Of a DNA stretch of 64,000 nt, positions 1 to 8,779 are shown in pieces. The position numbers and the translations under genes were made by a program. The stretch's first letter is position 1. The number at the start of each line of letters is the position of its first letter. This DNA comes from Halomonas sp. SpR1 (lineage in GTDB: Bacteria; Pseudomonadota; Gammaproteobacteria; Pseudomonadales; Halomonadaceae). The stretch is from the NCBI RefSeq assembly GCF_031010175.1, contig NZ_JAUAMB010000008.1, forward strand, positions 1 through 64,000, given 5' to 3'. The notes below the pieces were generated by a model, which searched no databases, was not told the DNA's origin, and worked only from the letters and a program-made list of their open reading frames with translations.

Positions 1-127
1 ACACCCTTGCCGTCGGCTAGCACTTCCCCTTGCCGGGCGTGCAGGGGACTTTCACCCCCAAGTCATCCTGAGGCACCACCCCCAGGAACAGCGCCAGTCA
101 AGGCGCTGCGCGCCATGCCTGGCGCAC
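1..127 (-). mobile_element. Group II intron, 5' end (domain I), cut by window edge
   Basis: Read on the minus strand, this stretch begins GTGCGCC at position 127, the GUGYG start typical of group II introns. It continues with the domain I signatures GGGGGTGAAAGTCCCC, GTGCTAGCC and GGCAAGGGTGT before leaving the window. The maturase (reverse transcriptase) ORF would lie to the left and is not visible. The start is 4 bases beyond the T-run of the mmsA terminator, the preferred target of group IIC introns. The family call comes from recognising these motifs; no fold was computed, and the exact first base (127 or 130) is uncertain. Confidence 0.7.
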
Positions 128-131
128 CACT

Positions 132-161
132 AAAAAAGCACCGTCGCAGGGCAACGGTGCT
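132..161 (-). terminator. Rho-independent terminator of mmsA
   Basis: On the minus strand an 8-bp stem, AGCACCGT paired with ACGGTGCT, is closed by a 9-base loop and followed by six T residues. It begins about 28 bases after the mmsA stop codon. The group II intron starts just past its T-run. Confidence 0.9.
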
Positions 162-189
162 GAGAAGATGTCCTATTTACCCTAGAACG

Positions 190-1686
190 TCAACTTTGAT
201 TGGCGGGGAAAGAGAACTCCGCCCGGGTCGCTTCGCTAACTGACGGCCAGCGCTGGGAAACCGCTTTTCGGCGGGTATAGAAGCGCACTGAATCCGGGCC
301 GTAGGCGTGAAGGTCACCGAACAGCGAGCGCTTCCAGCCGCCAAAGCTGTGGTAGGCCACCGGTACCGGCAGCGGCACATTGACCCCCACCATGCCCACT
401 TCAACGCCGTCGGTAAAGCGGCGGGCGGCTTCGCCATCGCGGGTGAACAGGCAGGTACCATTGCCGTATTCGTGGTCGTTAATCAGTTGCATGGCGTCGT
501 CCAGGCTGCCGACCCGTACCACGCAGAGTACCGGGCCAAAGATCTCCTCCTGATAGATGCGCATCTCAGCGGTGACGTTATCGAATAGGCAGCCGCCCAC
601 AAAGTAGCCTTCTTCGTAGCCTGCGACCTGCAGATTACGGCCATCGGCGACCAGCGTTGCCCCGGCGTTTACACCGTCCTCGATAAAACTAAGTACTTTA
701 TCACGGTGCTCAGCCGTCACCAGAGGCCCCATATCCAGATCCTTTTTAGTGCCAGGGCCAACTTTCAGTTGGGCGATTTTAGGCAGCATGGTTTCAACCA
801 GGCGATTGGCAGTTTCATCACCAACGCATACCGCCACCGAAATCGCCATACAGCGCTCGCCGCAGCTGCCAAACGCTGCGCCCATGAGCGTATTGGCGGC
901 GTTCTCCAGGTCGGCATCGGGCAGCACAACGGCGTGGTTCTTCGCCCCGCCCAAGGCCTGAACGCGTTTGCCAGCAGCAGATCCACGGCTATAGATCGCT
1001 TCCGCTACGGGCGTTGAGCCAACAAAGGAAATAGCTTTTACGGCCTTGGCGTCCAGCAGCGTTTCCACTGCTTCGCGACCACCGTGAATCACATTCATCA
1101 CGCCTTTGGGCAGCCCGGCTTCTTGCAGCAATTCCGCCACGGCCATGGGCGCCGAGGGGTCTTTCTCCGAGGGCTTGAGGATAAAGGTATTACCGCAGGC
1201 GATCGCCATGGGATACATCCACAGCGGCACCATAGCGGGGAAGTTAAACGGGGTAATGCCCGCCACCACGCCTAACGGCTGAAAGTTAGACCACGCATCT
1301 ATGCCCGGCCCTACGTTGTGGGAGTACTCGCCTTTGAGCAATTCCGGCACGCCGCAGGCATACTCAACGTTCTCGATGCCGCGCTTGAGCTCGCCCATGG
1401 CATCTTCAGGGGTTTTGCCATGCTCTTCGCTGACCAGCTGTACCAGGCGGTTAGCGTTATCTTCGAGCAGCTGCTTGAAGCGGTACATCACCTGGGCGCG
1501 CTTGGCGGGCGGGGTATCGCGCCAAGCGGGGAAAGCCGCCTGGGCGGCGGCAATCGCACGCTCTACGTCGGCGGCATTGGCATCCGCCACTTGGCGAATC
1601 ACTTTGCCCGTTGAGGGGTTGGTTACGTCCAGCTTACGCTGGCTTTGTACTAATTCACCGTTAATCAGGTGGGAAACATTACTCAT
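190..1686 (-). CDS. mmsA: CoA-acylating methylmalonate-semialdehyde dehydrogenase
   Basis: Cytosolic enzyme that oxidises methylmalonate semialdehyde, or malonate semialdehyde, to propionyl-CoA or acetyl-CoA with NAD+ and CoA. The 498-residue length is normal for the family. The fold shows in the ITPFNFPAMVPLWM cofactor region, SFVGSTPVAEAIY, the catalytic-cysteine segment FGSCGERCMAISVAV and the EEIFGPVL motif. It lies 61 bases downstream of an omega-aminotransferase on the same strand. The pair would convert beta-alanine to malonate semialdehyde and then acetyl-CoA, and the terminator at 132-161 closes the unit. Valine degradation is the alternative role. The family call is firm; the in vivo substrate is inferred. 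Confidence 0.93.
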   Translation of the reverse strand: MSNVSHLINGELVQSQRKLDVTNPSTGKVIRQVADANAADVERAIAAAQAAFPAWRDTPPAKRAQVMYRFKQLLEDNANRLVQLVSEEHGKTPEDAMGELKRGIENVEYACGVPELLKGEYSHNVGPGIDAWSNFQPLGVVAGITPFNFPAMVPLWMYPMAIACGNTFILKPSEKDPSAPMAVAELLQEAGLPKGVMNVIHGGREAVETLLDAKAVKAISFVGSTPVAEAIYSRGSAAGKRVQALGGAKNHAVVLPDADLENAANTLMGAAFGSCGERCMAISVAVCVGDETANRLVETMLPKIAQLKVGPGTKKDLDMGPLVTAEHRDKVLSFIEDGVNAGATLVADGRNLQVAGYEEGYFVGGCLFDNVTAEMRIYQEEIFGPVLCVVRVGSLDDAMQLINDHEYGNGTCLFTRDGEAARRFTDGVEVGMVGVNVPLPVPVAYHSFGGWKRSLFGDLHAYGPDSVRFYTRRKAVSQRWPSVSEATRAEFSFPANQS

Positions 1687-1747
1687 ATTTAAACTCTCTA
1701 AAATTTAGTTCAGTCACTTTTGCCAACGAAGTCTATGCCCGTGTCTC

Positions 1748-3121
1748 TTAGGCCAACGAATCCAAGGTGGACGCCACCGCATCAAACAGCCGCTCTAACT
1801 CAGCCTCGGTGGTGCCAAAGGGAGGGCCAAACTGCAGGGTGTCGCCGCCATAGCGCACATAAAAGCCCGCTTCCCATAGCACCATATGCGCATCGCGGGG
1901 GCGGATAATGGGATCGCCGTCCCGGGGCGTTAGCTGAATAGCGCCAGCCAAGCCGTAGTTGCGAATATCAACAATATGGTTGCGGCCTTGCAGGGCATGC
2001 AGCTTTTTCTCAAAGGCGGGCGCAATAGCGCTAACCTGGGCGGGGAAATTCTCACGCTCCATCATCTCAAGCGCAGCCAACCCTGCCGCACAAGCCACCG
2101 GGTGGGCGCTGTAGGTGTAGCCATGGGGAAACTCCACGGCGTGCTGGGGGCCACCGGCGTGCATAAAGGTGTCGAAAATCTCGCTGGAAGCGATCACTGC
2201 GCCCATAGGAATGGCGCCATTGGTGATCTGCTTGGCTACATTCATGATATCCGGCGTGACGCCAAAAGCCTCGGCGCCGGTAGTCGCGCCACTGCGACCA
2301 AAGGCGGTGATGACTTCATCAAAAATCAGCAGAATATCGTGGGCGGTGCAGATCTCGCGTAGCCGATCCAGGTAGCCTTTTGGCGGCACAATGACGCCTG
2401 CAGAGCCGGACATCGGCTCAACAATCACCGCGGCAATGGTGGAGGCATCATGGAGCGCGATTTGATCGAGCAGCGCATCGGCAAGCTCGGCACCGGTTTC
2501 AGCTTGACCACGGGAGTAGGCATGGCCCGCCTGCAGGGTGTGCGGCAGGTGCGTTACATCCATCAACTGGCCGTAGTGTTTACGATTACCACCAATACCG
2601 CCCAGGCTGGTGCCGCCGATATTCACCCCGTGATAGCCCTTGGCACGGCCGATCATACGGGTTTTCTCAGGTTTCCCTTTCAGCCGCCAGTAGGCCTTGG
2701 CCATCTTGACCGAGGTATCGGCGGCTTCTGAACCCGAGTTGGTGAAGAACACATGATCAAGCCCAGCAGGCGTCAGGCTAGCGACCTTTTCCGCCAGTTT
2801 GAATGCCAGCGGATGAGCAAGCTGAAAACCGGGGGCAAAGTCGAGCGTGCCGAGCTGCGCCGACACAGCCTTTTGGATCTCTTCGCGATTGTGGCCCGCG
2901 CCGCATGTCCACAGGCCTGACAGCGAATCAAACAGCTTCCGACCCTGGTCATCAATGTAGTAGCGCCCTTCCGCCCCGGTGATAACACGCGGGTTGGCGT
3001 GAAAATCGCGGTTGGCGCTAAACGGCATCCAGTAGTGCTGGTTAAGTGCCGTTTTTGAAGGCGTATCTTGCTGAGAAGAGTGCGAAGTTTGAGACTTCGT
3101 TTTGCTTTTTATTCCAAACAT
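1748..3121 (-). CDS. Omega-amino acid:pyruvate aminotransferase (beta-alanine type)
   Basis: Class III PLP aminotransferase of 457 residues. It shows the N-terminal LFDSLSGLWTCGAGH segment, the cofactor-region FTNSGSEAADTSVKMAK, the IFDEVITAFGR aspartate motif, and the PLP lysine in NVAKQITNGAIPMGAV. The likely reaction is beta-alanine plus pyruvate to malonate semialdehyde plus alanine, which would supply the neighbouring MmsA. I chose the ATG at 3121, which has GGAG 9 bases upstream; an in-frame ATG at 3136 and one further upstream are possible. It is divergent from the transporter operon at 3446. Other omega-amines are possible substrates. Confidence 0.87.
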   Translation of the reverse strand: MFGIKSKTKSQTSHSSQQDTPSKTALNQHYWMPFSANRDFHANPRVITGAEGRYYIDDQGRKLFDSLSGLWTCGAGHNREEIQKAVSAQLGTLDFAPGFQLAHPLAFKLAEKVASLTPAGLDHVFFTNSGSEAADTSVKMAKAYWRLKGKPEKTRMIGRAKGYHGVNIGGTSLGGIGGNRKHYGQLMDVTHLPHTLQAGHAYSRGQAETGAELADALLDQIALHDASTIAAVIVEPMSGSAGVIVPPKGYLDRLREICTAHDILLIFDEVITAFGRSGATTGAEAFGVTPDIMNVAKQITNGAIPMGAVIASSEIFDTFMHAGGPQHAVEFPHGYTYSAHPVACAAGLAALEMMERENFPAQVSAIAPAFEKKLHALQGRNHIVDIRNYGLAGAIQLTPRDGDPIIRPRDAHMVLWEAGFYVRYGGDTLQFGPPFGTTEAELERLFDAVASTLDSLA

Positions 3122-3445
3122 GGTGTCCAGCTCCATCGTATGTGGCATGGCTTCAGCATGCGCCACTGAACACGTTTATAAAATTACCCTTTTCTTTTGT
3201 TCACGTTAGGGAATCCATACGTAATAGAGCCGCGTTGAAAATCTCTTAACCTTGACGCCGGTTAAAAAAGCACCTAATCATTATATTTATACGAATAAAT
3301 ACAACAAATCAGTGGAACACGCCCAAACAGTACTCGGCACCGATAACGTTGCATCAACAAGCGATGTGATTCGTCACCGCACGCTGGAAATACTGCTCAC
3401 AAATTCAACACAAACAGTTCAACGTAAATAAAGGGCTAACTCGCT
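3122..3445. other. Divergent intergenic region, no gene seen
   Basis: This 324-base AT-rich gap separates the aminotransferase (minus) from the DUF3311/SSS operon (plus), so it should hold both promoters. I could not place a convincing -35/-10 pair or a clear GntR-type palindrome in it. No ORF with a plausible ribosome site is present. Confidence 0.6.
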
Positions 3446-3688
3446 ATGAAATATTTAACCCCGCTAAAGCTGTCGATTTATGGCGGCATGCTTTTCAGTT
3501 TTTTTATGCTGGAAAGTCCCCTCATTATGCTAGCTAACCGCATAGAGCCCATGGTGATGGGCATCCCCTTTCTGTTGGTGTGGAACTTGTTTTGGTGGTT
3601 TGTGATAACGGCGCTGTTTTTGGTGGCCTACTTCACCAATTGGGGCAGCCCCGTACCGACAACTGCTCACACCAATAAACAGCCATAG
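3446..3688 (+). CDS. DUF3311 small membrane protein, symporter partner
   Basis: An 80-residue protein with two hydrophobic segments, about residues 10-30 and 40-63. The second carries the family-like core NRIEPMVMGIPFLLVWNLFWW. Small DUF3311 proteins are typically encoded directly before sodium:solute symporters and are thought to help them. That is the arrangement here, with the SSS gene starting 14 bases later. The molecular role is not established. Confidence in the family is high from the motif and context. Confidence 0.85.
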   Translation: MKYLTPLKLSIYGGMLFSFFMLESPLIMLANRIEPMVMGIPFLLVWNLFWWFVITALFLVAYFTNWGSPVPTTAHTNKQP

Positions 3689-3702
3689 CAAGGGGATTAA
3701 CC

Positions 3703-5226
3703 ATGACCGGTAGTTTATTAATTATTGCGGCCTTTATGATTATCCCCTTGATGGTGGGGATGTTATCGGCGCGTCAATCGCAAGAAACCAGCGAAGACTT
3801 TTTCGTTCAGGGGCGCGCCATGGGCAGTATCGCGGTGTTTTTCACCGTGGCGGCAACCTGGTGGAGTGCCTTTGCGTTCCTCGGTTCCAACGCGACCTTT
3901 TATACCAATGGGCCGGTGTTTCTTACTGCGTTAGCCTGGAACCTGCTGTTTGGCTTTATGTATTACTGGATCGGTAAGCGGGTTTGGTTTTTAGGCAAGC
4001 GATTTAATTATTTAACGCCTTCGGATTTAATTGGCGACTTCTATAATAGCGAGGCGCTACGCATTACCGTTGCCGCTATTACGCTGATTTTCACCGTGCC
4101 TTATTTGCAGATTCAGCTAACGGGGGGCGCCTATTTAATCGAAGTCGCCTCCGGCGGGTTGATTCCGTTCTGGCTCGCCGCGCTGCTGTTCTACTTCATC
4201 ATTATTATCTACGTTTGGATTGGCGGCATCCGCGCCATTGCCTGGACCGACGTTATTTACGGCGCCCTGCTATTCTTCGGCATGCTGTACGCGGGCTACT
4301 ACATTTCCAGCCAGGTAGGTGGGCCAACCGCCCTCTTTAGCCAGCTTCAGCAGACCTCTCCTGAACATCTCACCATGCCTGGGCCTAACGGCACGATGGG
4401 CTACCCTATGTGGTTCTCGCTGTTTGCTATTACCGCTATTGGTGCCTTTATGGGCCCGCAAATCTGGCTGCGCATGTACTCGGTCAAACACGGCAAGCTG
4501 TTTAACTTAATGCCTTTTTTGCTGGGCTTGGCCGCCTTTGCTTATGTGGGATCGGTGCTGTCTGGCTACTCCGGCGTGCTACTTGAGCCCAATGTAGAGA
4601 ATCCCGATCAAATCCTGCCCATCATGTTGATGGAGTATGCCCCTTACCTGCTTGCCTCGTTGATTATGGCAGCAGGCGCTTCGGCCGCGATGTCCACGGC
4701 TAACTCGCAGATTCACGCGGTTTCCACCGTGGTAACGATGGATATCTACAAACGCTATGTGAACCGTGAAGCAAGCCAGGCACGTATTGTTTATATCGGT
4801 CGTCTATCGCTGGTGGGCTTCTCTCTGGCGGCTTATATCATGGCGCTTACCGTACCCGGTGTACTGGTCACCATTGGTATTGCTGCACTGGCGGGCACCG
4901 CACAGCTGGTGATTCCCACCATCGGTGCCATCACCTGGAAAAAGGCCCACCCTACCGCTGCGCTCGCCGGGTTATGGGCTGGCGTTGCCTGCGTGCTATT
5001 AATGACCTTTGGCCCGCTAAGCGCCCCCTTTGGTTACCATGCAGGTATTTGGGGGCTATTGCTGAATGCCGTGCTCTTTGTTGGCCTAAGCCATGCGTTG
5101 CACCGTCGCGATACAGCAGTAGTGGAAAGGTTTACCCAGGCACGCTACGACTACGATGCTGAGTACCACCCTGAACGTTTGCCCGCCTATACCCAAAACG
5201 TTACCAGCAGCGCTAACCACAGATAA
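3703..5226 (+). CDS. Sodium:solute symporter family transporter
   Basis: A 507-residue inner-membrane protein with about 13 hydrophobic segments. It shows features of the SSS family (SLC5 fold): an early FFVQGRAMGSIAVFFTVAAT segment, QIQLTGGAYLIEVASGG, and ASAAMSTANSQIHAVSTVVTMD near the conserved sodium site. It probably imports an organic solute with Na+. The flanking M20 carbamoylase, amidase and beta-alanine genes suggest a ureido acid, amide or related nitrogen compound, but the substrate cannot be read from sequence. It shares an apparent operon with DUF3311, the GntR regulator, the M20 hydrolase and the amidase. Confidence 0.88.
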   Translation: MTGSLLIIAAFMIIPLMVGMLSARQSQETSEDFFVQGRAMGSIAVFFTVAATWWSAFAFLGSNATFYTNGPVFLTALAWNLLFGFMYYWIGKRVWFLGKRFNYLTPSDLIGDFYNSEALRITVAAITLIFTVPYLQIQLTGGAYLIEVASGGLIPFWLAALLFYFIIIIYVWIGGIRAIAWTDVIYGALLFFGMLYAGYYISSQVGGPTALFSQLQQTSPEHLTMPGPNGTMGYPMWFSLFAITAIGAFMGPQIWLRMYSVKHGKLFNLMPFLLGLAAFAYVGSVLSGYSGVLLEPNVENPDQILPIMLMEYAPYLLASLIMAAGASAAMSTANSQIHAVSTVVTMDIYKRYVNREASQARIVYIGRLSLVGFSLAAYIMALTVPGVLVTIGIAALAGTAQLVIPTIGAITWKKAHPTAALAGLWAGVACVLLMTFGPLSAPFGYHAGIWGLLLNAVLFVGLSHALHRRDTAVVERFTQARYDYDAEYHPERLPAYTQNVTSSANHR

Positions 5227-5237
5227 GGAGTGTGTTG

Positions 5238-6089
5238 ATGACGCAAGCCCCTGTTACAAAAACAGTTTCAACCACTGGTCCAGCCTCAAGGCGTAGACCC
5301 AAACTCGCCGAGCTGATCAGCGACGATATCAAGCGCTGGATTGCCGCCGAGTCATTAGGGGAAGGCGACCGGCTACCAAACGAAAAAGCGCTGATGGAGC
5401 TTTACGGTAGCGCCAAGGCCACCGTGCGCGAAGCGCTCAAGATCCTTGAGGTTGAGGGGCTTATCACTTTAAAAACCGGGCCAAAAGGGGGCGCGGTGAT
5501 CAACCAGCCAGGCATGGAGCCCGCCAGCCGCATGCTGCGCAACTTTCTGCATTTCCAACAACTGAGTGGCAAGCAGGTATATCAGTTGCGCAAGCTATTG
5601 GAAGTAGAGCTTGCGGCATCAGTGGTGGGAAAGCTCACCGAGCACGACTTCCAGCAGTTGGAAGCCAATATATCGGCCTGTGCGTGCTGCGGAGGCGAGG
5701 AGGATCATCGCCACCAGCGCTTTTTAGAGCTGGAGTTTCACCAACTGCTGGCCCGTGCCTGCCCTAACCCGTTACTCGCGTTTATGTGCCAGTTTTTAAA
5801 CGACATGCTGCGTGATTTGGTCGTGATCAAAAAAGCGTACGTGCCCGAGCGTAAGCAATTCGATCACGCCAATCAGGACTATCACCGACAGTTGATAGAG
5901 GCTTACCGCGCTGAAGATGCCCAGCGGGTGCGTCAGGTAATGTCCGAGCATATGGCCGATGCCGAGCATCATATGAGCGCGCTGGAAGCGGAAATGGCTG
6001 AACAGATGCTGATCAGCAACGAATCGCCCAACCTTCAGAATCACCGTTCCAAGCTACACGACTTACCGACGGAAAATGCGTCCGTCTAA
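5238..6089 (+). CDS. FadR-subfamily GntR transcriptional regulator
   Basis: A 283-residue DNA-binding protein. The N-terminal winged helix (about 22-90) contains GDRLPNEKALMELYGSAKAT followed by VREALKILEVEGLI, typical of GntR proteins. The C-terminal half is an alpha-helical FCD ligand domain with histidines in EFHQLL and SEHMADAEHH that could bind metal. I chose the ATG at 5238 because AAGGAG lies 7 bases upstream; the in-frame GTG and TTG just before it sit on top of that site. It lies inside the transporter-hydrolase operon and probably controls it in response to a pathway acid. No operator was found. Confidence 0.9.
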   Translation: MTQAPVTKTVSTTGPASRRRPKLAELISDDIKRWIAAESLGEGDRLPNEKALMELYGSAKATVREALKILEVEGLITLKTGPKGGAVINQPGMEPASRMLRNFLHFQQLSGKQVYQLRKLLEVELAASVVGKLTEHDFQQLEANISACACCGGEEDHRHQRFLELEFHQLLARACPNPLLAFMCQFLNDMLRDLVVIKKAYVPERKQFDHANQDYHRQLIEAYRAEDAQRVRQVMSEHMADAEHHMSALEAEMAEQMLISNESPNLQNHRSKLHDLPTENASV

Positions 6090-6107
6090 TCTTGCGAGGA
6101 GAGTGAA

Positions 6108-7382
6108 ATGAACACCTACGTTACGCCAACCAATGATATCACCGACCTAAGAACCGACAGCGACCGCCTATGGGAGTCGCTGATGGAGATGGCCAAACTG
6201 GGCGCCACTCCCAAAGGCGGGGTCAACCGTCAAGCGCTTACCGATTTAGAACGCCAGGGCCGCGACTTGTTTATTCAGTGGTGTCGCGCCGAGGGCTGCA
6301 CGATTCGGATTGATAATATCGGCAATATCTTTGCCCGCCGGGAAGGCAGCGACCCCAACGCCAAAACGGTCATGGCGGGCAGCCACTTGGACAGTCAGCC
6401 AACCGGCGGCAAGTATGACGGCTGTTTCGGCGTGCTCTCCGGCCTGGAAGTCATTCGCACCCTTAACCAGCACAACATTACGACGCAATCCCCCATCGAA
6501 GTCGTCGCCTGGACTAATGAAGAGGGCTGCCGATTCCCTCCCTGCATGATGGGTTCCGGGGTATTTAGTGGCGTGTTGGAATTTGACGCCATGCTAGCGC
6601 GCACCGACGCCGATGGCGTCACGGTAAGCGATGCGTTAGATGCTATTCACTACCGCGGCAGCGATACGGTCTCGCCAAGCGAGATAAAAGCCTACTTTGA
6701 ACCGCATATCGAGCAAGGCCCTATTCTGGAAGACACCGACACCACCATTGGTGTGGTCATTGGTGGTCTTGGCCAGAAGTGGTTTGATTTAACCCTGACC
6801 GGGCTCGAAGCCCATGCAGGCCCTACCCCAATGAATCTACGCCGCGATGCCCTGATGGGCGCGGCAGAAGTCACCCAAGCACTCAACAGGATTGCCTTTG
6901 ATCATCAGCCCCACGGGCGCGGCACAGTGGGCTGCATGACCCTGCACCCAGGTTCGCGCAACGTGATCCCCGGCCAGGTCAAAATGACCCTGGATATGCG
7001 CCACTGGGAGCCCGAAGCCCTTATCGCAATGGGCCAGGCCGTTGCCGCTGCTGTTGAGGAAATCTGCCAACGTCACGGGTTAGAGTACGAGCTAACTCCC
7101 ACCGCAGATTTTGCACCTGAACACTTCAATAAAGCGTGTGTTGATGCGGTTCGCCAAGGTGCGGAGAAACTCAATCTCTCGCATATGGATATCATCAGCG
7201 GCGCTGGCCACGATGCGATGTTTGTCGGCCGCGTGGCTCCCGCCGCGATGATCTTTATTCCCTGCAAGGATGGCATCAGCCACAACGAAATTGAGAGCGC
7301 CACGCCTGAACACGTTCACGCAGGCTGTAACGTGCTGCTACACGCCATGCTTGAAGCGGCCGGTGTTGGGGATAATAAATAG
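6108..7382 (+). CDS. M20 family N-carbamoyl amidohydrolase (beta-ureidopropionase-like)
   Basis: A 424-residue di-metal amidase of the hydantoinase/carbamoylase branch of M20. Visible metal and active-site residues are H93 and D95 in GSHLDSQP, D104 in KYDGCFG, E138 and E139 in TNEEGCRF, H200 in PHIEQGP and H392 in ISHNEIE. The lid domain contains HAGPTPMNLRRDAL. The family splits N-carbamoyl amino acids, allantoate or beta-ureidopropionate into amine, CO2 and NH3. The next-door beta-alanine aminotransferase and MmsA make beta-ureidopropionate a good candidate, but specificity is inferred. It has a strong GAGGAG ribosome site and the amidase gene follows after 2 bases. Confidence 0.88.
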   Translation: MNTYVTPTNDITDLRTDSDRLWESLMEMAKLGATPKGGVNRQALTDLERQGRDLFIQWCRAEGCTIRIDNIGNIFARREGSDPNAKTVMAGSHLDSQPTGGKYDGCFGVLSGLEVIRTLNQHNITTQSPIEVVAWTNEEGCRFPPCMMGSGVFSGVLEFDAMLARTDADGVTVSDALDAIHYRGSDTVSPSEIKAYFEPHIEQGPILEDTDTTIGVVIGGLGQKWFDLTLTGLEAHAGPTPMNLRRDALMGAAEVTQALNRIAFDHQPHGRGTVGCMTLHPGSRNVIPGQVKMTLDMRHWEPEALIAMGQAVAAAVEEICQRHGLEYELTPTADFAPEHFNKACVDAVRQGAEKLNLSHMDIISGAGHDAMFVGRVAPAAMIFIPCKDGISHNEIESATPEHVHAGCNVLLHAMLEAAGVGDNK

Positions 7383-7384
7383 TC

Positions 7385-8779
7385 ATGGCCGATACCTTTG
7401 AAACACTAACGGCCGTCGGCGCATTGGCTCGTTTCGGCGAGGGGTCGCTCTCGCCGGAAACGCTAATTGATGACTGCTTGGCGCGGATTGAGCGCGATAA
7501 CCCCAAGGTCAATGCATTTACCTGCGTTAATGATGTAGAGGCTCGGCGCCTGGCCGCAGACTCGGCTAGACGCTGGCAGGCAGGCACGCCCTGCGGCACG
7601 CTGGATGGCATACCCATTACCATTAAAGACCTCACCTTAACCCAAGGTTTGCCTACGCGCATGGGCTCAACCACCACCTCGGCAGATGGCCCTTGGGGGG
7701 TAGACGCCCCGATCAGCCGCCACCTGCGAAACGCCGGGGCCATCGTGATTGGCAAGACCACCTCGCCTGAGTTTGGTTGGAAAGGCGTCACCGATAACCC
7801 GCTGCACGGCATTACTCGCAACCCTTGGAACACTGAACTCACACCAGGGGGGTCATCCGGCGGCGCAGGCGCGGCGGCAGCGCTCAATTTGGGTTTGCTT
7901 CACCAGGGCAGCGACGCGGGGGGCTCCATCCGCATTCCATGCAGTTTCACCGGCACCTTTGGCATTAAGCCCACCTTTGGCTGGGTGCCCCAGTGGCCCG
8001 CCAGCGCCATGAGTACACTCTCCCACCTGGGGCCGATGACCCGCACCGCCGCCGACAGCGCGCTTATGCTTAGCGTGATGGCGCAGCCGGATGTGCGGGA
8101 TGGCTATTCCGGCAACCCACTCGGGCCAGACTGGCGAACGCCACCCCCTGCTGACCTACGCGGCTGGCGCATCGCCTTTAGCGCTGATCTTGGCTATGTA
8201 GAGGTAGCCCCGGATATTGCCCAGCAAGTTGAGGAGGCCGTTGCCCATTTAGAAGCACTGGGCGCGACCGTAGAACGCGTGGATCCTGGCTTTAGCGATC
8301 CAATTAAAACCTTTAATACCCTCTGGTTTGCGGGTGCTACCCAAGCGATCGAAAAACTCAACGAACAGCAGCAGGCAGCGCTCGACCCAGGATTTCTGGA
8401 TATTGCCAGACGTGGGCAGGATGTATCGCTTTCCGCCTACCTCGCCGCCCGGCGTGAGCGCAGCGAATTAACGGCGCAGATGGCGGCATTTCATAAGCGC
8501 TATAATTTGCTGGTCACGCCTACGATGCCCATTGCACCCTTTGCCGCGGGCCACAATGTGCCGCCAAGCGGGCGCTATAAAGACTGGATGGACTGGACGA
8601 CGTTTAGCTACCCCTTCAACCTTACACAACAGCCCGCCGCATCACTGCCTTGCGGGCTGGATAACCAGGGGCTGCCAGTGGGGCTACACCTTGTGGCAGG
8701 CAAATACCAAGATCTAAAAGTGCTGCATGCTGCCCAACTGCTGGAGCGCTACTTACCACCACTAACGCCGCCCAACTAA
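7385..8779 (+). CDS. Amidase signature family hydrolase
   Basis: A 464-residue serine amidase. The Ser-cisSer-Lys triad is visible: the lysine in GIPITIKDLTLTQG and the serines in the glycine-rich signature TPGGSSGGAGAAAA and GSDAGGSIRIP. Such enzymes hydrolyse aliphatic or aromatic amides; GatA-type transamidation is unlikely because no gatB or gatC is nearby. It follows the M20 gene after 2 bases and is probably translationally coupled to it. Its last bases overlap the stop codon of the convergent menE by 3 bases (8776-8779), marking a tight border with the menaquinone block. Confidence 0.9.
   Translation: MADTFETLTAVGALARFGEGSLSPETLIDDCLARIERDNPKVNAFTCVNDVEARRLAADSARRWQAGTPCGTLDGIPITIKDLTLTQGLPTRMGSTTTSADGPWGVDAPISRHLRNAGAIVIGKTTSPEFGWKGVTDNPLHGITRNPWNTELTPGGSSGGAGAAAALNLGLLHQGSDAGGSIRIPCSFTGTFGIKPTFGWVPQWPASAMSTLSHLGPMTRTAADSALMLSVMAQPDVRDGYSGNPLGPDWRTPPPADLRGWRIAFSADLGYVEVAPDIAQQVEEAVAHLEALGATVERVDPGFSDPIKTFNTLWFAGATQAIEKLNEQQQAALDPGFLDIARRGQDVSLSAYLAARRERSELTAQMAAFHKRYNLLVTPTMPIAPFAAGHNVPPSGRYKDWMDWTTFSYPFNLTQQPAASLPCGLDNQGLPVGLHLVAGKYQDLKVLHAAQLLERYLPPLTPPN

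Noticed and set aside
7276..7887. Minus-strand ORF over the amidase start (203 residues)
   Set aside because: Antisense shadow of the amidase signature region.
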